Below the pieces are notes generated by a model. It was given only the letters and a program-made list of their open reading frames with translations, made no database searches and was not told the origin of the DNA. From Ipomoea triloba (lineage: Eukaryota; Streptophyta; Magnoliopsida; Solanales; Convolvulaceae): 64,000 bases of DNA. The stretch is from NCBI RefSeq assembly GCF_003576645.1, contig NC_044922.1:22420523-22484522 (forward strand), written 5' to 3'. Both the position numbers and the translations under genes were made by a program. Shown here piece by piece: positions 34,085 to 44,178 of the stretch. Each line of letters starts with the position of its first letter. Position 1 is the first letter of the stretch.

Positions 34085-35696
34085 AACTGTAAAAGATAAT
34101 AAAAATATTCATTACTATTTCAAATAAAATATTCTACTTCAAAAATACATTCAAATCAATCATGTGATTCTAAATTTAATTCATTTATTCTAATTAATAA
34201 ATTAGAAATCAATCTTGTTAATTTAAAACACAAAATATTCTTGAACAAGCATAAGTAATAGGCTTGTTCAATGAATAAGCCTTATTTATTTTTAACATTA
34301 TTAAAATACGCTTGTTACATGCTGCATTAGAATTTGACATTATGAATAAGTAATACGCAATTAATACTAAATTTACATGCTGCATTAGAATTTGACATTA
34401 TTTAGTTCTTCATTTTAATAAAGTATAATTAAAATATTCTAATCATTAAATACATAACTAATTAAAATAAAATATTCTATAATTAAAATCATAATTATTC
34501 GAATTATTATATTCAAATTATAATACTCTAATTATTAAATAAGTAACTATTTAAATTAAAATATTGTATTATTCAAATCTTAATTATTATTCTACTCAAT
34601 TATTATTGTTTAATTATTGGTAGAATTTTCTGCTTTTATACTCAATATAATAACTCTAACTTTTATTTTATTTTCCCTTATACTCAATATAATAACTCTA
34701 ACTTTTATTTTATTTTCCCTGTTTATTGGTTCAAAGTTAAGGTGGATTTTTTTTATTTGGGCTTCTTTCTGGATGCTTAGTATCAACTTTGTCAGCCGTC
34801 TCTCATCCTCTGGCTTACACTAGGTTAGCAATGTTCTGGCTTTACTTGGTTATATTGGTTTCTTTATCCATTTTTTCTTGCTTGAAGGATAGTTAAATAA
34901 ATAAATAAATAAAACTCCAAATGGCTTGTTGAGTTTGTTTCCTTCCCTGATATTGTTTAGAGATTTTCTTTATTAACAATGTAAAAGATTATGTTGTTGG
35001 ACAAGGATTATTTGAATTATTTGCCTTTTCCTTTTAAGATCTTGTCAAAATTAAAACCCAGCATATCCCTACTTCAGCATCTGCACAGTTCAGTTTCAAC
35101 AAACACTAAACTACAATTATCATTAAACTAAGCGAGGAATACCATACAAACAATAAACAAACAAGATTATTAAGATTTGTATGCTGTTCTATTTTTAAAT
35201 AACCAAACTCAGCAAAAATACATACTATCAGTAAACTTGAACCAATTTACAAGTATCTCAAACTCATCAACAACTACAGCCACTTCCTATCAGTAAACTT
35301 GACACTAATCTTCATGGTCACATGATCCACAAAGTCATCTAAGCCAAATTCAACGTACACATGTAAAATAAATAAATAAAAATAAAAATGTATTAGTTCT
35401 TACCGGCTTTTCTGGATAACCGCACAAGATTCACACTAATAGTCAAACAATATTTGAAAATTTGGGACCACAAGCAAAAAGGATGAAAGGGACTTGAGAA
35501 GGACCACAAAATTTGCAGAAAAAAAAAGGTTTGAAAGTGGTGGGTGAAGAGAATGGGAAGATTGGATATTTGGATGAGGAAGTGGGGTTTGAAGTGGGGT
35601 AGAGAGAGGAGACTGTGTATTCTGCTTATCCTGCTTTAGCTTTGTGCTATGCTGATAAGGAATTAGGGTTGGATTCTTAAAAGTATTAGTTGACTA
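34085..35696. other. CACTA interior, no gene seen
   Basis: AT-rich DNA upstream of the mobile-domain gene, presumably its promoter side. A 45-bp direct repeat (ATACTCAATATAATAACTCT unit) lies at 34635-34720, and a repeated TTACATGCTGCATTAGAATT unit at about 34315-34400. Confidence 0.5.
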
Positions 35697-35740
35697 ATTA
35701 AATACGGTAGGTGTACAGGTTCACACCTACCGTATTTAAT
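35697..35740. repeat. Perfect hairpin with 18-bp arms
   Basis: ATTAAATACGGTAGGTGT (35697-35714) and its exact inverse (35723-35740) are separated by 8 nt. It lies near the right end of the inner element. Confidence 0.9.
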
Positions 35741-36584
35741 GGCACTGTTTTAAAAAAAAAATAGAAAAAGCCTAATGGGTAGGCTTTTTACACAGGAGAA
35801 CAAGCCTTTCCCAAAGTTAACCTTCTCAGCTCGGTCACTATTTGGAAAACCATTATCCATTGCCTCTTCACCGGAAAAATCACCCGCCATTCCCACTCTA
35901 TTTATCTTCACCGTGAAAACATAAGAAAAAAATTAAATCAAAATTCAACTTCTTTTTTTTTTGCCTTTTCAATTGTGACTTTCAGATTCAGATTTCTTAA
36001 ACCGTATCCTCTGTCTGCAAGTAGCCCTGCCTTCTATCTCTACATTGCTCTCTGTTCATATGTGATATATATACATAGATACAGCTATCTGCCCCTTTCT
36101 CTCTCTGTATGTATAGTATAGATAGATGGGTTGATGATTTTCTGTTGCTGAATGTTCTCTGTCTCACTGCAGGAAGAGTGCAAATTATCTTTCACCTTAA
36201 CTAAGATTCGCTGCTTTTTACAATTATTTTAATTTTTTTTTTGAGAAAACAATTATTTTAATTAAAAGGAGATAAACCGACGCCGCATCACTATATTAAA
36301 AAAATAAAATGAGATAAAGCATCGGTTATATCTCTATTTTAAAAAAAACGACATACGACGTCGATTTTGTGAAAAAACCGACGTCGTATCTCGTATGTAC
36401 TTATTTAAAAAAATTAAAAATAATATACGACGTCGATTTTTTGAGAACTACGTCGTATAATTTATTTATAATGTCTGCTGGAACTACGTCGGAAAACAAT
36501 CGACGCCGTAGTAGTGACTCCCTGTTTATAAGCATTTATTTTTGAGAACTTGAAAACTCTTCATTTGTTACTCATTTCTCCTTG

Positions 36585-36586
<2 letters not shown>

Positions 36587-36638
<52 letters not shown>
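36587..36638. repeat. (TA)n microsatellite
   Basis: About 26 TA units just right of the CACTA element. Confidence 0.95.
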
Positions 36639-36641
<3 letters not shown>

Positions 36642-36718
36642 AGTGTTGATGGTTTTGAGAAACTTTACAATGTATTCTTGTAAGAATCTCTCTTTGAAAG
36701 AGGATAATTGAGAGATTG

Positions 36719-37022
36719 AGGGGTTGTTTAGTAAAGTGGAAAAATGGAGAATTTTCCAGAAAAATAGAAAATTGGAGAGGTAGAAAAATGGAAAATGAAA
36801 GATGTGTTTACTAAATTTGTTCTTCCAAAATCTATTTCCATCTCCTTTCTCCATCTTTCTTAAGTAATTTGGAGAATAAAAAAACCAATGTCTCCAAATG
36901 GAGGAATGGGATGATGTGTGTGAACAGTGCATTACCCTAGAGGTCTCAACATTGATTCCAACCAATAGCAATATGCTTTCTATTTCCCTTTTGCGCCTTC
37001 CCTCTAGTTGCGGACAACCCCA
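36719..37022. mobile_element. Possible MITE with GGGGTTGT ends
   Basis: GAGGGGTTGTTTAGTAAAG on the left and GGACAACCCC on the right are short inverted ends. The interior is rich in GGAAAATGGAGAATTTTCC-like sequence. No clear target duplication. Confidence 0.4.
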
Positions 37023-37127
37023 TAAGCCCCTATGAACAACATTTATTATTGTTTTTGTTATTGATTATTGATTTTATTATTATTATATGTTTGCCATTTT
37101 TACATTTAATTATTATTATTATTATTA

Positions 37128-37260
37128 TTTTGAGAGATTGGAATCCTCTCTTTGGTAATTATTTTGAGAGATTGGAATTCTCTCTTTGGTGATTAATTTG
37201 AGAGATTGGAATACTCTCGTTGGTATTCTTTCTTTGATGATTATTTTAAGGAATTGAGTA
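37128..37260. repeat. Tandem repeat, period about 46 bp
   Basis: Three to four units built on TTTTGAGAGATTGGAATNCT and CTCTTTGGT, preceded by an (ATT)n run at 37103-37130. Confidence 0.85.
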
Positions 37261-37582
37261 TTCTCTTTTGGTGGATATTTTATAAGTTAAGGAAGTATTC
37301 TGAGTATTGAAGATAATGTGAAAGATCTTCTGGAAATTTTTACTTGGGAAGTTCTAAGGAAATAGTGACTTCATATTTCTCTTGGATTACGTTTAAACTA
37401 GGCCCTGTTTGTTGGCTTTTTCAATATGTGTATATTTATTATATAAATATATGTGTGAGATCTTGTTGTTGTGGTATGCATAATTGTATCATGGTGTGTT
37501 TGCATACTTTGCATGACTGATTTCATATCATGCTTGTACAAATAAAAATAAGGAGAAGAATGATAATATCTTAAGGGGTTAT

Positions 37583-38648
37583 TGTAGGATATATTAAATA
37601 AAATATATCTACGTATTTAATTGAGAGAAGGGAGGAAAAATACGAAGGAATATTAAACTAGAGAAAGGAAGAGAAGTCTGAACAAAGGAATGAATTTTAT
37701 TTCATCAGCTTCTTCATTTGGGTGGTAAATAACATTACATTCTGAACACCTATTTATACTAAATGAAATCCGACAATTTGATGTTGGCTAGCCTTCCACT
37801 CATAATATTATACTATTATCTAGCAATACACTCACATGCATACAGAGGCGGATCCAGCATGGGGGCAGTGGGGGCACCTGCCCCCACTCACCCCAGCCCC
37901 ACCCCCTATATAGCCTTTGTATATATATATATGTATGTATAGTACATTTTTAGATATAAGTATATGAAAAATGATAAAAGTAAATAGTTGTTGAGTTGGT
38001 TAAGATGGTTGGTGTGCCCTTTTACTAGGGAGAGGGTAGGGGTTTGACTCTATTGAGCAGCATCAGGCGTTAATTGGAGCCATTCAACCCTTTTTTCCTT
38101 TATGTATATAATGAGATATGTAATTTATAATGTATTTTTTATTTGAATTATTTTATCAAATTACTTTTATGTATATAATGAGATGTGTAATTTATAATGT
38201 ATTTTTTATTTGAATTATTTTATCAAATTAATTATGTTTCATATATTGTTATTAATATTTTTATAAAGTTTTAGTGTGTTTTATTTTTTGTCTATATCCA
38301 ACAATATTTATGACTATATTCTTTTTTAAGTGATTCAATTTATAATGTGTTTTCTATTTGAATTATTTCATCAAATTAATTATTTTTCATATTTTGTTAT
38401 GAGTATTTTTATAAAATTTTGATGTGTTTTATTATTCGCTTATATACAACAAATCTATGACTATATTTCCTAAATGCTTTACGGTTTAAGAAAAATTTTC
38501 GCCCCTACTGACTAAAATTTCTGGATCCGCCACTGCATGCATACACACTCACACACCACTAAGTTTCATAATTCTGCCAACACATACCCACATGCTACTC
38601 CCATGTGACTTGGTTTAGGATAATAATAATTATAATATTATTATAACA
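37583..38648 (-). repeat. 3' LTR of the Copia element, interrupted by a hAT element
   Basis: Removing the 693-bp insertion and one 8-bp target copy leaves 365 bp, the same length as the other LTR. On the minus strand it starts TGTTATAATAATATTA and ends TCCTACA. Confidence 0.93.
37843..38535. mobile_element. Non-autonomous hAT element inside the LTR (693 bp)
   Basis: Inverted ends CAGAGGCGGATCCAG and CTGGATCCGCCACTG are flanked by CATGCATA on both sides (37835-37842, 38536-38543). The intact LTR at 43050-43060 has this octamer once, which proves insertion. The interior holds a GC-rich patch (37855-37910), a tRNA-like stretch (GAGTTGGTTAAGATGG, GGTAGGGGTTTGACTC) and two to three direct repeats of about 66 bp (38100-38400). 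No transposase. Confidence 0.93.
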
Positions 38649-40881
38649 TTGCCTCCCTTAAACCAAGTTACCTATATTCATCATCCCAATTTCCTTATTC
38701 TGTTTGAGAAATATCTCTGTCTTCAATGGCTTTGTAAAAATATCTGCAACTTGACATTCACTTGCACAGTACTCAATGTTAATTTGTTTTTCAGCAACCA
38801 ACTCCCTGATCTTGTGATACTTGATATCAATGTGTTTGCTGCGACCATGAAAAACAGGATTTTTGGACAACGAAATGGCAAACTTGTTGTCACAAAAAAT
38901 TGTTGTAGGTGCCTCCTGCTATTGTTGCAAAATTGCTTGAGTAGCACAGTTTGTTGCTGCAATGTATTCTGCTTCTGCGGTTGAAAGTGCTACAATCTGC
39001 TGCTTTTTTGAAGACCAAGAAAATATAGCAGAACCAAGATAGAAGGCATATCCTGATGTGCTTTTTCTTGTCTCAACATCTCCAGCCCAATCACTGTCTG
39101 TATATCCAACAAGTTCCACAGCATCATTAGTAGAGTAAAAAATTCCATCATTACTCGTACCTTTGACATATCTCAGAATTCGCTTTGCTGCAACCCAATG
39201 TGATTCTTTTGGTTCCTCCATGAATCTGCTGAGTATTTCAACTCCAAAAGAAATATCTGGCCTTGTAGCTACCAAATACCTCAAACTCCCAATTAAACTT
39301 TTATAAGCTGTAACATTCGCATTCTTGCCACACTCATCTTTGGACACCTTCAACTTTTCAGCTACTGGAGTTGAAACTGGTTTGGAGTTTTCCATTTTGA
39401 TCTTTCTCAAAATATCAGCAGCATATTTCTTCTGTGAAANAATAGTTGTTGAGTTGGTTAAGATGGTTGGTGTGCCCTTTTACTAGGGAGAGGGTAGGGG
39501 TTTGACTCTATTGAGCAGCATCAGGCGTTAATTGGAGCCATTCAACCCTTTTTTCCTTTATGTATATAATGAGATATGTAATTTATAATGTATTTTTTAT
39601 TTGAATTATTTTATCAAATTACTTTTATGTATATAATGAGATGTGTAATTTATAATGTATTTTTTATTTGAATTATTTTATCAAATTAATTATGTTTCAT
39701 ATATTGTTATTAATATTTTTATAAAGTTTTAGTGTGTTTTATTTTTTGTCTATATCCAACAATATTTATGACTATATTCTTTTTTAAGTGATTCAATTTA
39801 TAATGTGTTTTCTATTTGAATTATTTCATCAAATTAATTATTTTTCATATTTTGTTATGAGTATTTTTATAAAATTTTGATGTGTTTTATTATTCGCTTA
39901 TATACAACAAATCTATGACTATATTTCCTAAATGCTTTACGGTTTAAGAAAAATTTTCGCCCCTACTGACTAAAATTTCTGGATCCGCCACTGCATGCAT
40001 ACACACTCACACACCACTAAGTTTCATAATTCTGCCAACACATACCCACATGCTACTCCCATGTGACTTGGTTTAGGATAATAATAATTATAATATTATT
40101 ATAACATTGCCTCCCTTAAACCAAGTTACCTATATTCATCATCCCAATTTCCTTATTCTGTTTGAGAAATATCTCTGTCTTCAATGGCTTTGTAAAAATA
40201 TCTGCAACTTGACATTCACTTGCACAGTACTCAATGTTAATTTGTTTTTCAGCAACCAACTCCCTGATCTTGTGATACTTGATATCAATGTGTTTGCTGC
40301 GACCATGAAAAACAGGATTTTTGGACAACGAAATGGCAAACTTGTTGTCACAAAAAATTGTTGTAGGTGCCTCCTGCTATTGTTGCAAAATTGCTTGAGT
40401 AGCACAGTTTGTTGCTGCAATGTATTCTGCTTCTGCGGTTGAAAGTGCTACAATCTGCTGCTTTTTTGAAGACCAAGAAAATATAGCAGAACCAAGATAG
40501 AAGGCATATCCTGATGTGCTTTTTCTTGTCTCAACATCTCCAGCCCAATCACTGTCTGTATATCCAACAAGTTCCACAGCATCATTAGTAGAGTAAAAAA
40601 TTCCATCATTACTCGTACCTTTGACATATCTCAGAATTCGCTTTGCTGCAACCCAATGTGATTCTTTTGGTTCCTCCATGAATCTGCTGAGTATTTCAAC
40701 TCCAAAAGAAATATCTGGCCTTGTAGCTACCAAATACCTCAAACTCCCAATTAAACTTTTATAAGCTGTAACATTCGCATTCTTGCCACACTCATCTTTG
40801 GACACCTTCAACTTTTCAGCTACTGGAGTTGAAACTGGTTTGGAGTTTTCCATTTTGATCTTTCTCAAAATATCAGCAGCA
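37983..40881. repeat. 1,458-bp exact tandem duplication joined at a single N
   Basis: 37983-39439 recurs from 39441 with an offset of 1458 and no difference seen by eye until about 40881. The copies meet at 39440, the only N in the window. The repeated segment spans part of the hAT element, the LTR end and the 3' part of pol, which is not a natural unit. It looks like two overlapping contigs placed end to end. Confidence 0.88.
38658..39439 (-). pseudogene. Duplicate copy of the Copia RNase H / 3' pol end
   Basis: Identical to 40116-40897 except at its right end, where it reads directly from KKYAADILRKIKMENSKPV without the extra 42-bp repeats. This single-unit form is what other Copia proteins show. 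It ends at the N. Confidence 0.85.
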
Positions 40882-42746
40882 TTGGAGTTTTCCATTTTGA
40901 TCTTTCTCAAAATATCAGCAGCATATTTCTTCTGTGAAATAAAGTTTCTCAAAATATCAGCAGCATATTTCTTCTGTGAAATAAAGATTCTCAAAATATC
41001 AGCAGCATATTTCTTCTGTGAAATAAAGATTACACCATTCATCTGAACAACTTCAAGACCAAGAAAGTAACACATAAGACCCATATTAGTCATTTCAAAT
41101 TTCTTAATGAGTGCCTCCCTAAATTCTGAGATTAGTTTCAAATTGTTTCCAGTAAAAATCAAATCATCAACATACAGACAGATTATAACAATATCTCCAG
41201 AATCTGTGTATTTGACATATAGAGTATGCTCATAAGGACATCTCATAAAACCATTCTCAACAAAATAGGAATCAATGCAACCATACCATGCTCTGGGTGC
41301 CTGTTTTAAACCATTCAAAGCTTTTCTCAACTTGTAAACCTTATTTTCTTCCCCTTTCTTCACATACCCTGCAGGTTGCTCAACATATATTTCATCTTCA
41401 AGAAAACCATTCAAAAAAGCAGACTTGACATCCATTTGATACAATTTCCAATCATTTTGAGCAGTAAGAGAAATAAGCATTCGCACAGTATCAAGCCTAC
41501 TTACTGGAGCAAAAACCTCAAAATAATCAATACCTGGTTTTTGCTTGTAACCCTTTGCTACCAACCGTGCCTTAAAACGGTCAACCTCACCATTTGACTT
41601 GTATTTGGTTTTATAAACCCACTTTACTCCAATTGGCTTCTTTTCGGGAGGTAAATCTGTTAACTCCCAAGTACCATTCTTTTCAATGGCACAAATCTCC
41701 TCAGATCGTATTGATTCATCCAACTCTGAAAACAATTCTTTCTTTCCACACATATGGTTACTACATCCAGTATCCAAGAACCATATGTTTTCATTTGCCG
41801 ACAAACTATTACTGGCCAAAAATAAGGTTTCAGATTCAGTAGAACTCTCACCAGATTTTTCAGCAACATTGGCTTGATTTTCATGATTGTCCTCTTTATA
41901 CCAGCAATCTGCAATTTTGTGTCCATACTTCCCACAATTGTAGCAATTAAATGGAAATTTACCTTGCTTGGTATTATTACCTCCACCTCTTCCTTGATTG
42001 AAGTTACCTCGTCCTCTTCCTTGATTTGAGTTACCACGTCCTCTTCCTCTGAATCCTCCTCTTCCTCTTCCACGACCTCTACCAGTTCCTCCACCTCTTT
42101 GATTAGAGCTAGTCATATTAAAGGTGACTTGGCTCTTTAAAGCTTCTTCTGCTAGTGGTTCCGATTTTGACGCAATCCTTTCAATATGACTTTCTATCAT
42201 ACCTTTTAACTCGGCAATTGACAAGTCCTCGGTATCGTGTGACTCTATTATTGAAGCCACCACATAGTCATACTTCATCGGCATCGTTCGTAGAACTTTT
42301 TCAACCACTGCACCATCTTCAACTGTGTCTCAGTATAACCTCATCTTATTTACATGATCAATAAGACGAGAGAAATACATATCTACCGTTTCTGTAGAAG
42401 TCATCTCACAGCGATCATACAACCTTCTCAACGACTGCAACTTAGATTTCTGCGCCCGATCAACTCCTTTGTGTGACACCTCTAAGATGTCCCAAGCTTG
42501 TTTTGCTGTTTTAGCATTAGCTAGCTGCCCAAAAATGGAGTAATGGACGCCTTGATGAATTTGTCCCAACGGCAATTGATCTCGCCGTGTAGCAGCTGCA
42601 TCAGCTCTTTCTAGTAGACCGGGATCAACAAAACTCCAAAGATTTTGAGCTTTCAAATGTGTGGTCATCATAATTTGCCAATAATTGTAATCGAGTTTCC
42701 CATCTAATTTAGGACCCAACCATACAATATTGAAATTATTGGCCAT
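40116..42746 (-). pseudogene. Copia gag-pol, integrase region deleted, with stop codons
   Basis: Starts at ATG 42746 with a Gag of the UBN2 type (MANNFNIVWLGPKLDG). A TGA at 42332-42330 interrupts it, and the same frame then continues. Next come an RG-rich tract, a zinc knuckle (CYNCGKYGHKIADC), a protease with active site FLDTGCSNHM, and then, after only about 15 residues, reverse transcriptase (GVKWVYKTK, CLYVDDLIFTGN motif). The GAG-pre-integrase and catalytic integrase domains are absent although the frame is kept. RNase H follows (GYTDSDWAGD, STAEAEYIAA). A TAG at about 40379-40377 breaks it, and the same frame runs on to 40116 (NPVFHGRSKHIDIKYH, VADIFTKPLK). 42-bp repeats lie between RT and RNase H. 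A second copy of the 3' end lies at 38658-39439 because of the duplication. Confidence 0.88.
40840..41028 (-). repeat. In-frame 42-bp tandem repeats in Copia pol
   Basis: Two units (40840-40881, 40882-40923) encode AADILRKIKMENS-type sequence. Two and a half more (40924-40965, 40966-41007 and onward) encode FISQKKYAADILR. Each is 14 codons, so the frame is unharmed. Confidence 0.9.
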
Positions 42747-42802
42747 ACTTTACTAGGAAAAAATATCTCGGGGTTGGAAGGTTGATAGGCTCTGATACCA
42801 AA

Positions 42803-43167
42803 TGTATGATATATTAAATAAAATATATCTACGTATTTAATTGAGAGAAGGGAGGAAAAATATGAAGGAATATTAAACTAGAGAGAGCAAGAGAAGTCTG
42901 AACAAAGGAATGAATTTTATTTCATCAGCTTCTTCATTTGGGTGGTACATAACATTACATTCTGAACACCTATTTATACTAAATGAAATCCGACAATTTG
43001 ATGCTGGCTAGCCTTCCACTCATAATATTATACTATTATCTAGCAATACACTCACATGCATACACACTCACACACCACTAAGTTTCATAATTCTGTCAAC
43101 ACATACCCACATGCTACTCCCATGTGACTTGGTTTAGGATAATAATAATTATAATATTATTATAACA
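42803..43167 (-). repeat. 5' LTR of the Copia element (365 bp)
   Basis: TG...CA ends on the minus strand (TGTTATAATAATATTA ... ATATCATACA). It carries the undivided CATGCATA site that is split in the other LTR. Confidence 0.95.
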
Positions 43168-43172
43168 GTTAT

Positions 43173-43600
43173 GTTATGTGCAAATTATCTGCTCCTATAT
43201 GTTATGTGCTATGTGCAAAATGTTTTACGGGGTGGAGTAAGTTTTACCAGTTGTTCAATGCTGACTTTGTTTCCCCCTTAGTTATTTTTGCAAGTGATGA
43301 TTGCATGATTTGGGCATGAGAGTGATTTTCACCCTTCTAGATTAGTCTTTAGAGTTTTATTTTATTATTACTCTAGAAGTTGTATTTAAACAAATGTATT
43401 TAATTCAGTGTACTAGTAGTGGTTGGGGATTGTTTTTGTAAGTTTGTTTTAGCCTGTGCGTTTAGATATAAGATGTATCTAAACGTGGCGGTAGCATCCC
43501 TATTTTCCGTCGTTTTGTTTTTGGGTTTCCGCTATTATAAGTTATTTTTAATTGAATAAATCCCATTTTAATAAAATATTTTGGTCTGAAAAATTAGAGT
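43173..43600. other. Spacer, no gene seen
   Basis: Mixed DNA. The segment 43440-43600 (TCTAAACGTGGCGGTAGCAT, and ending GAGTGTTACAG) resembles LTR-end sequence of plant gypsy elements, and the integrase fragment follows directly. Confidence 0.35.
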
Positions 43601-43604
43601 GTTA

Positions 43605-43838
43605 CAGTTGGTCACTGACAACGGTCGACAGTTTGACAATCGGTCATTCGTTGCCTTTTGCATTCAGCACGACATTCGAACATTAAAGCCTTCGTTGCTT
43701 ACCCACAGTCGAATGGGTAGATAGAGAACTTGAATCGCATCATCTTTGACGGGTTGAGAAAGAGATTAGAAAAACTAGGCGAAACCTGGGTTAAGCAGCT
43801 AGAAAAGGTCCTTTAGACTTATCGAGGATGGTAGTCGT
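43605..43838 (+). pseudogene. Ty3/gypsy integrase fragment
   Basis: Reads VTDNGRQFDN and, after a frame change, YPQSNG, VEN, NRIIFDGLRKRLEKLGETWV, KQLEKVL. These match the second Asp and the Glu region of the DDE integrase of gypsy elements. Stops (TAG near 43720 and 43815) and a frameshift interrupt it. Both neighbours belong to other elements, so it is an orphan piece. Confidence 0.7.
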
Positions 43839-44178
43839 GGCATTCCTAGCCAGGGTTTGGCAATTGGCAGCAAGCCCATCTTACCTTGCTGCCTGTTGGT
43901 CCAAGACCACATCCCCATGTTCATGTGCGGGGGCAATGATGAGGGTTGAGGTCCAAGACCGCATCCCCCTTATAGATCTCCTTCTGAATGTCCACCATTC
44001 CCAGCCGGTAGTCTTCCGTCCCGAGATCAACCGCGAACTGTTGACCCACGGGAGTGACCAGCCAGGCCTTGATGATCCGCTCCATGTTTGCCGGGGCATA
44101 CACCTCGGCGTCCCGCATGAACTCCTTCGACTCCTTGTAGACAATTAATGCTACCAGGCGAGCAATTTGCATTTCCAC
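43839..44178 (-). other. Unassigned coding-like stretch on the minus strand
   Basis: An open frame at 44178-43921 (KESKEFMRDAEVYAPANMER, then GMVDIQKEIYKGDAVLDLN) has even amino-acid usage and is bounded on the right by the presumed LTR. It may be retroelement-derived, but I do not recognise it. Confidence 0.3.

Larger units (their letters stand above)
32121..35807. mobile_element. Possible inner element enclosing the mobile-domain gene
   Basis: Left, at 32121: TAGGCTTGTTTGG, then AACAAGCCTAAACATTAGGC and TTTTTC. Right, at 35764-35807: GAAAAAGCCTAATGGGTAGG, then GAGAACAAGCCT. These read as imperfect inverted repeats of about 45-60 bp. A MULE-like element carrying the mobile-domain gene, nested within the CACTA element, would explain them. 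A clear target duplication was not found. Confidence 0.45.
30620..36516. mobile_element. CACTA transposon, 5,897 bp, both ends and target duplication intact
   Basis: Begins CACTACTACAAAAAAAAAAG and ends CGACGCCGTAGTAGTG. It is flanked by ACT on both sides (30617-30619, 36517-36519), the 3-bp duplication made by CACTA elements. Subterminal arrays of ACGACGTCGGTT-type motifs lie at 30655-30850 and 36275-36500. No CACTA transposase (TNPA/TNPD-like) was recognised inside, so it is probably non-autonomous. Cargo on the minus strand: a rearranged BRUTUS fragment (31620-32022) and a plant mobile domain gene (32586-34084). MITEs lie at 31143-31583. The region 30880-31140 resembles a leader with TATATA and pyrimidine-rich stretches, but no gene is assigned to it. 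Confidence 0.9.
37583..43167 (-). mobile_element. Copia (Tnt1-like) LTR retrotransposon, defective
   Basis: Bounded by two LTRs (37583-38648 with a nested hAT insertion, and 42803-43167) and flanked by GTTAT on both sides (37578-37582, 43168-43172). The element reads on the minus strand. After the 5' LTR comes TGGTATCAGAGCC, a tRNA-iMet-type primer binding site (about 42801-42787). A polypurine tract, TTAAGGGAGGCAA, precedes the 3' LTR (about 38661-38649). LTRs differ by about seven bases over 365 (by eye), so insertion was fairly recent. The internal region lacks integrase, has stop codons, and is inflated by a 1.46-kb duplication at the N. Confidence 0.93.

Noticed and set aside
38005..38060. 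Possible SINE or tRNA gene (GAGTTGGTTAAGATGG ... GGGTTTGACTC)
   Set aside because: It cannot fold as a tRNA and lies wholly within the 693-bp hAT element, with no A-tail or own target duplication.
41660..42094. 144-codon acidic frame (EEEEEDSEEEDVV)
   Set aside because: Shifted-frame shadow of the Gag RG-rich region of the Copia element.
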